Shown here in pieces: positions 55,501 through 64,000 of a stretch of DNA of 64,000 bases. The notes beneath the pieces were generated by a model. That model was not told the origin of the DNA. It searched no databases and worked only from the letters and a program-made list of their open reading frames with translations. Origin of the DNA: Anas platyrhynchos (Eukaryota; Chordata; Aves; Anseriformes; Anatidae); the NCBI RefSeq assembly GCF_047663525.1, contig NC_092605.1:1302001-1366000 (forward strand), written 5' to 3'. The stretch's first letter is position 1. Each line of letters starts with the position of its first letter. The position numbers and the translations under genes were made by a program.

Positions 55501-58500
55501 TCAGACAGGCTGAGAGAAGAGGCACCCTGCTGTACAAAGCTCCCCCTGCACCCCCAGCACTCTCTGTCAGGACTCACTTGATTTTCAGTAAGTTGAGGGA
55601 TTTGTTTTGTGATGCTGTGATCTCTCCTGTCCTGTTTCTATTGGTGTAGACAGAAAACCCATTATTCCTGAAACCAAATTCTTTTGCAACCTGAAAGAGA
55701 AAGAATGGCAAAGTTTAAGATACCTCACACCCCGGGTCAGGTGCTGAAAGCTGCTCAGAGCAAGCGCTAAGTCCGGGGAACTTCTATTGCAAAAGCTTAG
55801 CTGAATTCATCCTCTTTTCTGAAGGCACAGGGAAACTGAGAAAAACAGAAAGACTCAGAAACACAAGCAGTTTGTTAAAAAAGCAACTGAAACAGAAAGC
55901 GATTCTCGCTCCTACCACACAAATACAGTGTAATAACTGAATCTGGGCAAGCTGTAATGACTCGGGGGGGGGAACCATCCTCTGTTACCCCAGTGCTCCC
56001 ACTCCAGCCTTGCCAGCATGCACCACGCTGCTCTCATCTTCCTACGACCAGGATTTCTTGGCCCAGACCTTTGTCTCCGATGACAGACTTCAGTGTTTTT
56101 GGAGGAGACAAATCTCACAGCCCTTTAACAAAAGGCTCCAGCTCCTAGCTCGACACTAACCATGATGTATCTGAGAGTTTATACGTTTATCATCCAACAG
56201 GACGTGCTCCAAAAGACAAAGAGCCACGATCAAGGAGCCCCTGAGTCTGAAACACGTTAAAATCCACAGCTGTTGACCTGCACAGATCTGTGGTGGAAGA
56301 GCAAAGCTGCAAACCCTCTACCAGGAAAGAAACCCAAGCATTTCTTTTATTCTGCTCTGCACGAGGGTGCAGTTTTCCCCTATCAGCAGACGATTTCAGT
56401 GAGTGCTGCTGCTTTTGTTCCAACGGTCGCTGCGAGCACAATTGTTCCCTGCTCCCTCTGGCAACAGGAGCCCCTGAAACTGAGCGGCGTGTCCCAGAGG
56501 TTTTGAAAGCAAAAAAACTTTTTCCTTGGGTGGGACTGTTCAGAGAGCAGTGGTATCTCTGACCCAGCCCCGAAATCCATCAGGATTTTGCTTGGTCAGG
56601 AGGGGATCGCTGCTGTGGTCTGGGGACAAGTGCAGAACAAATCAAGTGACCTAAAACCAGCAGAACTTCAGTCTGCTCCCCTTCCTCCTTGCAGGGAGAA
56701 AGGAAACCCAGCTGCCCAGAGCGGCCCTTCTCTTAGGAAGGAAAGAAATCCTCACCTGGGGGTTCCAGGAGGGGAGGAAACGGAGAACTGCGAGCTGCAG
56801 CCACCCCCAACCTGACAGTTTGCTGTGTTCCTCACGCCTCGGGGTGGAAACCTGCCCCAGAAGGCCCCAGGGGCCCTCAGATCCCTTTCCAAACTCGCCT
56901 TCACCACCTGCCTGCTCTCTCCAGAACGATAATGGAAACCTGGCAGCATGCAAAACGCACCCAAATGGCACCGAAAGCACAAAGGACGCAGCTGAATCAC
57001 AACTGGATCGTGCTGAAGAGGCCAATCCCCCGCAGCAGCCCTTGGTTCTCAAACATCTCCCCTGTGCTGCTGTCAGCCTGGGCTCCCCCAGCCGCTGGGA
57101 GAACACAAAATTTGTTGTCCTGTCGCAGGAAAGCTCCTGCCCCAAGGATCCCAACCGAAAAGCTGAGAAGTTTTCCTCTTTAAATTGGTTATTTATCCCT
57201 CTGGAGTTACAACGAGGGATCTAGTTTCGGCTCTATCAATAAAAGCACTTTTCCACAGCTGGGCAAAGCATGTGCCGCCCAGGGAGGCACACGGTGAGGG
57301 GCTCGGCTACCTTCTTGAGGAACGTGGCCACGGTCTCGCGCTTGGTGGCCGTGATGCGCTTCACCCCGTCTGGAGACTGCACGCGGATGATCTGTGGGGA
57401 AAAGAGGACAGCCCCCGTTAGCTGTGGGGACACGGAGCCCACCACTCCAGCACAATTAATCCCCCCCGCACCAGTTTTTAACGCTGCTCCTCGTCAGAGC
57501 ACAACCACACCAGGCAGTAATTCCCTCCTGCATGGCATTACACGCCCAAGGATTAATTACCCTAATGGACGAGGCCCTGCGAGAAGCTGGCAGGGAAAAT
57601 AAAATGCTAAGGCTGCTTTTTGTTTTGTCACAGCTCTGCTCTCGGACGTGGAACCAAACTTTTAGGACAAGGGTGGATCAGAGCTGCTCCGGGAGGGACG
57701 CATCCAGCGCCACAACCACCGGCCGGACCGGTGCCGACGGGCTCCAACCCTCGTTAGTGGCGTGCAAATTGCATGGCTAATGAGGGGACGCAGAGAGGAA
57801 CATCCTGCGTTGGTTTATAATGAAGAGACACGAAGCCAGGAAACGTTCTGCGTTGCTTTTGATGAAGCGTTAAGTCGGAAGTGGGGAAAAATGGCAACTT
57901 TGGGGGGTAAAAAATAAAAATATACACAAAAATTGGGCATGGATGTGGTAATAAAGGGCTGGGGAAGCAGCGAATGTAAACGCTGGTGTCCTCATGTTCC
58001 CTGCTGCAGCCTTAAAGTCAGAAATGGGGGGAAAATGGCAAGTTTGAGGGCTAAAATATAAAAATATACACAAAACCTAGGCATAGAAGGTGGTAAAAAG
58101 GGCTGGGGAAGCAGCGAATGTAAACACCGGTGTCCTCACGTTCCCTGCTGCAGCCTTAAGTCAGAAATGGGGGAAAACCGGCAATTTTGGTGTGGCGAAA
58201 TATAAAAATATAAAGAAAAACCGGGCACAGGAGGTGGTAAAAAGGGACGGGGAGGCAGCGAGCGTAAACACCGCTGCCCTCACGCTCCCTGCTTGAAGTT
58301 TAAAGCCAGAGACGAGGCAAAAACGACAATTTTGGTGGGCGAAATATAAAAATATAAACAAAAACCGGGCACAGGAGGCGGTAAAAAGCAGCGAACGTCA
58401 ACGCTGCCCCCCCGGGACCGGGCAGGACCCCCCTGAGGGGGCTGCCAGGGGGCAGAGGAAGGCCCCGGGGCTCGGGGGGGGCCTCCCCTTACCCCCCCCA

Positions 58501-58607
58501 ACCCCCCCCCCCCACCCCCGGGGCCTTCCCCGCCGCCCCCCCCCGGTTTCTGCTGCCTCATCGCCCCTCCCCCGCCGCCGGGCCCCACTCACGATCGTCT
58601 CCGCCAT
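31570..58607 (-). CDS. NPLOC4: NPL4 homolog, p97/VCP ubiquitin-recognition cofactor, complete coding region, 609 aa
   Basis: Seventeen coding exons on the minus strand: 58593-58607, 57311-57391, 55578-55690, 54228-54407, 51857-51905, 50971-51065, 49683-49806, 48865-49044, 47163-47249, 45460-45531, 44625-44751, 42479-42639, 35818-35889, 34001-34096, 32920-33036, 31964-32066 and 31570-31727 (610 codons, all GT-AG). The UBX-like domain (residues 1-80) has [20 protein letters not shown]. Zinc-binding zf-NPL4 follows ([28 protein letters not shown]), then the MPN-type NPL4 domain (about 250-555). A C-terminal NZF finger has Cys587, 590, 601 and 604 plus the ubiquitin-contacting Thr-Phe. With UFD1 it recruits p97 to K48-linked polyubiquitin for ERAD and chromatin extraction. 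The human protein is 608 aa. Confidence 0.98.
36425..36700. promoter_or_regulatory. Candidate conserved non-coding element A in NPLOC4 intron 12
   Basis: The 6.6-kb intron 35890-42478 contains this sharply AT-richer, non-repetitive block with many TTAAT, ATTA and CATTAA homeodomain-type cores and almost no CpG. That texture is typical of developmental enhancers, but conservation was not tested. Confidence 0.3.
37375..37570. promoter_or_regulatory. Candidate conserved non-coding element B in NPLOC4 intron 12
   Basis: A second AT-rich unique block with ACATAATTAGCCC, TCTAATTAAG and TTCTAATATG words, bounded by GC-rich sequence. It is a candidate enhancer by texture only. Confidence 0.25.
46088..46103. 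repeat. Short CA dinucleotide run
   Basis: ACACACACACACACACAC-type run in an NPLOC4 intron, about eight units. Confidence 0.8.
48302..48316 (-). promoter_or_regulatory. CTCF-like motif in an NPLOC4 intron
   Basis: On the minus strand CCGCTAGATGGTG fits the CTCF core CCRCTAGRTGGCR except for T instead of C near the end. It lies in a local CpG-rich patch within the intron between exons 8 and 9. This is a weak call. Confidence 0.3.
57872..58408. repeat. Four-copy tandem repeat, unit about 142-145 bp, in NPLOC4 intron 1
   Basis: Copies start near 57872, 58014, 58158 and 58303, the last truncated at about 58408. Shared blocks are AAATATAAAAATATA(A/C)A(C/G)AAA, CCGGGCACAGGAGGTGGTAA, GGGAGGCAGCGA(A/G)(C/T)GTAAAC and TCCCTGCTGCAGCCTTAA. 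The copies differ by point changes and small indels. They end about 185 bp from coding exon 1. Confidence 0.92.
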
Positions 58608-58930
58608 CTCGCCGCCCTCCGGGGCCCTCTCAGCGCTGCCCCCGGCCCCCCCCCGCGCCGTTCCTTGAGGCCCAGGCCGGTTCCGTTCCCCTCCCCCCCC
58701 CCGCTCCGCTCCCGCCGCCGCCGCCGCCGCCGCCCCCAGGGCCCGGTCCCGGCCCCGCCGCCGCCGCTGCCCGCTCCCCTCAGGCCTCCGGGTGGGTCCC
58801 AACCCCCGGCCCCCGCGTTCCGCCGCACAAAGGTTCCTAGGCGGGGCGGTCCGCCGCCACAGCGTTCCCCCATGGAGGCGCGGTGCAACCGCCTAACCCG
58901 CCCCCCTCAACCACATCGCCTATTTTTTCG
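58608..58930 (-). promoter_or_regulatory. NPLOC4: NPLOC4 CpG-island promoter and 5'UTR with GCC triplets
   Basis: CpG-dense sequence with a run of GCC triplets at about 58711-58735 and no TATA box. The start codon is embedded in GAGATGGCGGAG, close to the YY1 element AAGATGGCGGC that many housekeeping genes carry at the initiator ATG. NPLOC4 and TSPAN10 are head to head, with about 670 bp between start codons. Confidence 0.6.
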
Positions 58931-59204
58931 TTCCGGATACAAACAGTCCCCCGTTCCTAATCTTCCTCCTCATCCTCATCCTCCTCTTCCTCTTTCCTCT
59001 TGCTTTCCCCCACACGTTGGGGGAATCCCCAAGGGGTCAGAAAACCACGGGGTGGGCTCAGATTGGGTGCGGATCCTCGTCCCCTGCTCGCCCCCGCTGC
59101 CCCTCTAATGGCGGTCCTGGACCCACCCTGCCAAACCTTCACCACCCACCACTGTGGGGGCTGCAGGGGGGGGCTGAGTGGGCCCAGCTGCGGTGCTGGG
59201 AGCT

Positions 59205-59277
59205 GCGGCCCTATTTAAGGCCCGGCCGCAGCCTCTCACATGATGGGAGTGTGACTGCAGCAGCCCCGGGGAGCAGG
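59205..59277 (+). promoter_or_regulatory. TSPAN10: TSPAN10 core promoter with TATA-like box and MITF-type M-box
   Basis: CTATTTAAGG (59210-59219) is a TATA-like element. TCACATGA (59236-59243) is a perfect MITF/TFE-family M-box E-box lying 35-42 bp before the ATG. TSPAN10 is known from pigment cells and RPE, where MITF acts, so the site fits. Its occupancy is inferred. Confidence 0.55.
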
Positions 59278-60727
59278 ATGGCGCCGCTCAGGGAACGGCT
59301 GTCCCGGCTCCTCAGCCCCCACAGGGCCGGGGGCAGCGGGGAGAGCAGCCGGCTGCTGCCCCAGGTAACCCCCGGGACCCCCGTCCTGGCCTCTGTGGGG
59401 TCCTTGGGGTGGCTCCGTGTCCTGGGCCTGGGGGGGGGGCTGGGTGCTTCCTGGGCACCTATGGGTGCCTGCATCCCCTGGGGTCCCCATAGGGATGAGC
59501 TGGGGGTCTCTGTGAGGGGCAGGGTCTCTGGCAGGGCTCCCTTGTGGGGTGGATGTAGAGTGCCCTATTCCCACCTCACCCACACCCCATTGGGGTTATG
59601 GGGTGTGGGCTTTGGGAACCCCCAGCTGCCTTGTGCTGGTGTGCGTAGGGAATGTGGGGGCCATTATGGGGGTGTTTCTGGGGGTCTGCAGGCCCTACAG
59701 CCACCACGGGGGATGTGTCTTTGTCCCACGCAGGCAGCCAGGCTGGTGGAGCTGCCCTACCCCTCTGATGATGATGACGATGATGAAGGCTTGCAGCTGG
59801 GGGACGTGCACCTTTCTGTGGCCGAGCAGCACCCCGAGGAGTGGCACCCCGTCCCCCAAAAACCGGGCGCCTTCAGCCACTGCGTGCGGTACCTGGCCTT
59901 CCTCTGGAACCTCCTCTTCCTCCTGCTGGGCCTCCTGGCCCTAGGAGTGGGGGTTTGGGGGCTGCTGGCCAAGGGGTCCCTACAAGACGAGCGCCTGGCC
60001 CTGCTGGGCTCTGACCCCATGCTGCTCTTCGTGCTGGTGGGGCTGGGGGCCAGCGCCGTGTCCCTGGCCGGCTGCCTGGGGGCCCTGCGCTCCAGCGCCT
60101 GCCTCCTGCGCTTTTTTGTGGGGGCCGTGCTGGCTTTTGTGGGGTTGGAGGTGCTGGGGGGGCTGCTGCTGCTGGCGGCGAGGCGCCGGCTGCGGGATGC
60201 CCTGCGTGCCGCCCTGCTGCTCTGCCTGCTGCGCTACCAGCACGAGCCCGACCTGCGGCTGCTGGTGGACGAGGTGCAGCGCGCCCTGAGCTGCTGCGGG
60301 CTCCGATCCTACCGAGATTGGGAGAGCAACCCGTGAGTTAAGATTTAGGAGGGTTCAGGGGGTGTCCTCGCTGCAGGAGGGGGGCGAAGACTCGGTGATT
60401 TCTCCCCGTTCCTCCCGCAGGTATTTCAACTGCAGCGCCCCGGGGGTGCAAGCCTGCAGCGTGCCCTCCTCCTGCTGCCTGCAGCCGCTGCAGAACGGCT
60501 CCGTGCCCAACGAGCAGTGCGCCCGCGGGGTGCTGAGCCTCGGGGACGTGGAGGCGGCCGGCGTCGTGCACCTGGGGGGCTGCGTGGTGCAGCTCGGAGC
60601 CTGGCTCCGCAACCAGGCGGGCGGCATCGCCAGTGGGGCGGCCGTACTGGTGCTACTGGAGGCTGCTGGGCTGCTCATGGCGCTGAAGGTGCTCGCAGAC
60701 ATCGCGCCCGGTGGCGTGCAGGGGTGA
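59278..60727 (+). CDS. TSPAN10: Tetraspanin-10 (oculospanin), complete coding region, 330 aa
   Basis: Exons are 59278-59364, 59734-60332 and 60421-60727 (331 codons including the stop). The N-terminal cytosolic part has an aspartate run (SDDDDDDEG). Four membrane segments follow: YLAFLWNLLFLLLGLLALGV, LLFVLVGLGASAVSLAGCL, FFVGAVLAFVGLEVLGGLLL, and at the C-terminus AAVLVLLEAAGLLMALKVL. The large extracellular loop carries the tetraspanin CCG motif (SCCGL), then PSSCC and further paired cysteines, plus an NCS glycosylation sequon. The position between NPLOC4 and PDE6G on the plus strand matches TSPAN10. The family's C8 subgroup binds ADAM10 and directs its traffic. Expression is in retinal pigment epithelium and melanocytes. 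Confidence 0.95.
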
Positions 60728-60814
60728 GGGGGAGCTGGCTGCCATCACAAGTGGGGGATGCTTAGCACGGTGGGGGGCCTCCGTGCTCTCCATCTGCCCT
60801 TTGTTGGTGTCCAG

Positions 60815-60820
60815 AATAAA
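60815..60820 (+). terminator. TSPAN10: TSPAN10 poly(A) signal AATAAA
   Basis: AATAAA lies 88 nt after the stop codon. The PDE6G signal lies about 155 bp further on the opposite strand, so the two genes end tail to tail. Confidence 0.8.
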
Positions 60821-60972
60821 GCTCTGCAGAGGCTGAGCCCCCACCGTGTCCTTATCCCATTATTGCATCCCCTCCTGCTGGATCCCTGCACCCGTGGAAT
60901 GAGGAGACGCCTCCCAGCCCCGTCCCCGCCAACCCCACACCATGACACCACGCTCCTGCACTCATTTTGGGT

Positions 60973-60978
60973 TTTAAT
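60973..60978 (-). terminator. PDE6G: PDE6G poly(A) signal ATTAAA
   Basis: Minus-strand ATTAAA about 98 nt downstream of the PDE6G stop codon. Confidence 0.7.
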
Positions 60979-61075
60979 GAGTATTTTTTTCCAGGCTGTG
61001 CCCTGCTATGCAAAGGGGGCAGCTCCTAAACAAGCAGTGCTATGGGGTGAATGGGCTGCGGTGGCCGTGGCCAGC

Positions 61076-61543
61076 CTAAATGATGCCGTACTGAGCCAGC
61101 TCGTGCAGCTCCAGGTGGCTGAAGGCTTCCCAAGGGCAGATCACGGTGATATCTGGGGAGAAAAGAGGCTGCGTCAGCACAAAACCCACCCTGGCAGCAG
61201 CGGCTGTCCCCGCAGGGCACCTTGCTGCCCCAATAGATTTGGGATCGGGACCCCGTACCTGTTCCCAGCCCTTCCATGCCCGGGATGTCATCGCCGAACC
61301 TGCAAAGAAAGCGAGGCTCAGTCCCCCCCTGACCCGTGCCACGCTGGGACCCCCATCCGTGTCCCCGCATGGGGTCCCGCTGCCCGGCCCCACTCACCCC
61401 TGCACCCCCTTCTTGGGTGGCTTGCTCTTGAACTGCCTCGTCTGCCTCTGCTTGAATTTGGGGGGTCCTTTCCGGGGGGTGGCGGGTCCCCCGGTCACCC
61501 TGGTGGCCGACTTGATCTCCGGTTTGTGGGGCTCCAGGCTCAT
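61076..61543 (-). CDS. PDE6G: Rod cGMP phosphodiesterase 6 gamma (inhibitory) subunit, complete coding region, 87 aa
   Basis: Minus-strand exons are 61398-61543, 61259-61299 and 61076-61152 (88 codons including the stop), with GT-AG borders. The N-terminus is [16 protein letters not shown]. The polycationic central segment contains [20 protein letters not shown], which binds transducin and the PDE catalytic subunits. The C-terminus [13 protein letters not shown] blocks the catalytic pocket. The longer N-terminus with SLEP and SATRV is the rod form; the cone paralogue PDE6H has a different, shorter start. The length equals the human protein (87 aa). A CACAG|CC acceptor directly before the ATG suggests a non-coding first exon further upstream, which I could not place. 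Confidence 0.97.
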
Positions 61544-61842
61544 GGCTGTGCCGGGGCCAGCAGCCTGCCCCGGGTCGCGGCTGTCCCTGCGGCTCCGGTG
61601 CTGGCACGGGACGGCTCCTCAGACCTGCTGGAGGGGAGATTTGGGGCATGGGGGGCTCCAGCTGCAGCCCCCTCACCCAGCCCAACCAGCGAGGGGCCAC
61701 ACGGTGCCTTTGGGGTGCTCCCACCCTGCCCTGAGCCCCCCCTGGCTGTCGTTGATCAGCTTTCTGTGCTCACCCTGGGGGAGAGCCCCCTCCGTGCCCC
61801 TTTCGTCCCCACAACCTGGAATTAGCCCAGCTCAGAGCCCGC

Positions 61843-63198
61843 TAATCCCCTTACCCCAAAGGCAGCGAAGGGCACGCCGAGCCCCTGCGCTCGTTGGGCA
61901 GTGCACGGGGTCCTTGCCCCCCACCCCAGGGTGGATGTGGCACCCCGGGACCCCTCGCTGGCACCACCCCAGGGGCTGTGCCAGGCGCTGAAGGTGCCAC
62001 CAAGAGCTGGTGACACTGCAGCCACAGGGACCGAGGTGTCCCTTGGGGTTTGTATGCAGCAGGATGGCGCAGACCCCAGTCTGGCCACGGGTTTCAGGGC
62101 AAGGAGCTGCAAAAATCCCAAACCAGAAATCCCAGGGCAGCTCCATCCCTCCTGTGCCTCCCCGAGACGTGCCCGGCGCCGCAGATTTTCGGCACCGAGA
62201 CCGCTCCGGCTGCGGGCTCGCTGGGACCCAGCACGGAGCTGTTGGGTTTGGCTCCAAATTTTGAGCACGGGAGGCGAACGCAGGCTCTGTCCCGGCACAT
62301 TTTTTGTGTGGGGTGCCCCAGGTGGCAGAGCTGTCACTTACGCAGGAGTTGAAGTCCCCAAAGGCCAGCGCTGCTCCGCAGGACCCCCTCCGCCTGCTGC
62401 CGCGTGTCCTATGGGTGCTGTGCGTGGCGGCTGGGGGCCGGCGGATTTTATCCTGCCCCGGGGTAATAGGATTAAGTCCCTTCTCCTCAAATGGGTAATC
62501 TGCTGTCCTTCCCCCTGCTCTGCGCCGGGGGGGCCGGCAGCGTGCGTGTGGGGAGGGGGTGTCGGGATTACCGGGGTGGGGACGGGACGGGCGTCAGCCC
62601 CACGGTGAGGGGCAGGGAACGGCAGCAAAGAGCCCACGGTGGGGGGGGGTCCCCATGCCTTGAGCTGTAGGGATGGGGGGGCTCAGTCCTGCAGGGCGTG
62701 CTCGGGATGGCATTTGGGGACACGGGCACCAAATGTCCCAGAAGGGTGAGGCAAAAAAGTGTGGCCAAAACCCCTCCAGCACGGTGTTGGCACCGGGCGC
62801 AGCGTGCCTATGACAGCAGGGGCTGGGGGGGGGGGCTCCTGGGGGGCTCCTGCTGTCCCTGTCCCCATCTCAATCCCATCCCCAGCCCATCAGGTGCATG
62901 AAACACGAGGCCAGCAGCTAATCCCAGGTGGCACCGCGGACATCCAAGCATGGGGACAGCCTGAGCACCGCCACAGGCACCCCAGGACAACCGCTCTGTT
63001 CCCGAACCCAAAAACTGCCCTATTCCCGACCCCAAAACCTGGGGGAAAAGGGCCCTGCAGCCCGGCAGTATCACTCCCAAGCCTGCCGTAATCCCGGCCC
63101 TAAAGCAATTACAAAAAGCCATAATCTCAGCACACTTTAATTGACCGCCAGCCCCCTTCCAGCGATGACAATTAGCCGGCCTTCCCCAAATTGGATTA
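61843..63198 (-). promoter_or_regulatory. PDE6G: Upstream region of PDE6G with six CRX/OTX-type TAATCC sites
   Basis: TAATCC or its complement GGATTA occurs at 61843-61848, 62469-62474, 62565-62570, 62919-62924, 63089-63094 and 63193-63198. About 0.7 would be expected by chance in this GC-rich 1.36-kb interval. CRX/OTX2 bind this K50 homeodomain core and drive rod genes, so the cluster is probably the PDE6G promoter/enhancer. The rest of 61544-64000 shows no coding exon. Confidence 0.5.
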
Positions 63199-63249
63199 CG
63201 TGGCTCCGGGAGCGTTTCACCCCGAACCGGCCACCAGCCCAGCAAAGGC

Positions 63250-63297
63250 CAGGGCCCTGCTGTTAATTACCCAGGGCCCTACTGTTAATTAATTACC
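63250..63297. repeat. Two-copy direct repeat with TTAATTA cores
   Basis: CAGGGCCCT(G/A)CTGTTAATTA occurs twice in tandem. The second copy is extended to TTAATTAATTACC. It could be a small paired homeodomain element upstream of PDE6G. Confidence 0.6.
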
Positions 63298-63299
63298 GC

Positions 63300-63940
63300 T
63301 GCCAGAACGAGCTTCGTTAGCGCCGGGCCGATTTCGGGGCCTAGCAGTGCCCTTGGCGAGCTCACCCAAGGGAGGGGGGGATGGGGATGGGGACGGGGAT
63401 GGGGCCGGCTCCTGCCCAGGCCACGCGTCAGCGGGCTGAGACCCTGCTCATCCCGCTCGGGATTTAGGGAGGGGACGCCTGAAGGTGAAGTTTAAGGGGT
63501 TTTAGGGCAGAGACGAGCGGGGAGGAAGAGGCACCGAGAGGAGAGGCGCCGCGGAGCCGGGCGCGCTGCCCTTGCGGGGCCCACGTGCGCAGGCCGCACG
63601 CTGCAAAATCCTACACCAAGGGGGGGAAACGGGCACGGAGAGGCCCCCGGGGGGACGCCTGCCCCCAGCCCCCGGTGCTGACGGGCCCCTAAGAGGCTTA
63701 GCGGGGCGGTGTGACACCGAGCCACGGCCCCCGGCCGCCACCGCGCTCCTTGCACGCCACAAGGACGAGGCAAGGGGAAAATCCCTGCCTGGTGTGGGGG
63801 GGGAGAAAAGTCCTTTTTTTGTGTTCTTTTTGAGGAAAATTGGTTGGGAACAAGTGTTGAGGGGCTAACGGGACAGCTCCTGGTCCTACCTGTGACAGCA
63901 GAGGGGTTTCGGAGTGGTTTATCAATAGGGCGACTGGCGC
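63300..63940. other. Intergenic sequence, no gene seen
   Basis: GC-rich unique sequence containing a short GGGGATGGGGAC microsatellite near 63377-63402. No splice-framed coding segment is recognisable. Confidence 0.5.
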
Positions 63941-64000
63941 TTTGTATATAAATATAAAAATAAAATATAAATATATACATATAAAATAAAATATAAAATA
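63941..64000. repeat. AT-rich TATAAAATA microsatellite at the window end
   Basis: TATAAATATAAAAATAAAAT-type low-complexity sequence running off the window edge. Confidence 0.9.

Noticed and set aside
61076-61543. Cone PDE6H
   Set aside because: The N-terminal residues and the 87-aa length match the rod form, and the locus is the PDE6G locus.
61544-64000. Start of OXLD1 or CCDC137, expected beyond PDE6G
   Set aside because: I looked for coding segments on both strands and recognised none, so these genes probably begin outside the window.

Overview
This window is vertebrate nuclear DNA, most likely from a bird microchromosome. The introns are short, GC content is very high near genes, and there are long G-rich or C-rich micro- and minisatellites. 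I see no SINE-rich mammalian background, and all coding sequence is split by GT-AG introns. The gene order and strands match the block syntenic to human 17q25.3 (chicken chromosome 18 equivalent): BAHCC1(+), ACTG1(-), FSCN2(+), FAAP100(-), NPLOC4(-), TSPAN10(+), PDE6G(-). Species cannot be fixed from the sequence alone.

Layout. 1-8.07 kb holds the last nine coding exons and 3'UTR of BAHCC1 (tandem Tudor plus BAH chromatin reader). Its introns are filled with GGGAT, GGGACA, AGAGTAG and GGGATA repeats. 8.07-10.5 kb is a G-rich minisatellite, an orphan promoter-like CCAAT cluster and a CTCF-type motif. 10.5-13.66 kb is complete ACTG1 with a classical CCAAT/CArG/TATA promoter. 13.7-16.7 kb is intergenic, with a CTATAGGG-type minisatellite, a 74-bp perfect palindrome nested in a 162-bp inverted repeat, and photoreceptor-type motifs. 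16.76-19.6 kb is FSCN2 (retinal fascin). 20.6-27.4 kb is FAAP100, one intron of which appears to be GC-AG. 28.5-30.3 kb is a three-coding-exon gene for a small secreted protein (146 aa) that I do not recognise. 30.6-58.6 kb is the whole 17-coding-exon NPLOC4 gene. 59.2-60.8 kb is TSPAN10 and 60.96-61.54 kb is the coding part of PDE6G. The rest to 64 kb is its upstream region, with a cluster of CRX/OTX-type TAATCC sites.

Functionally the block mixes housekeeping genes with eye genes. The housekeeping set is cytoplasmic gamma-actin, the Fanconi core subunit FAAP100, and the p97/VCP cofactor NPL4. The eye set is FSCN2 in photoreceptors, TSPAN10 in retinal pigment epithelium and melanocytes, and PDE6G as the rod PDE inhibitory subunit. 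The eye genes carry their own local OTX/CRX-, NRL- or MITF-like motifs. Exon boundaries were read by eye from splice signals and reading-frame continuity. For every complete gene the summed coding exons are an exact multiple of three and end at a stop codon.
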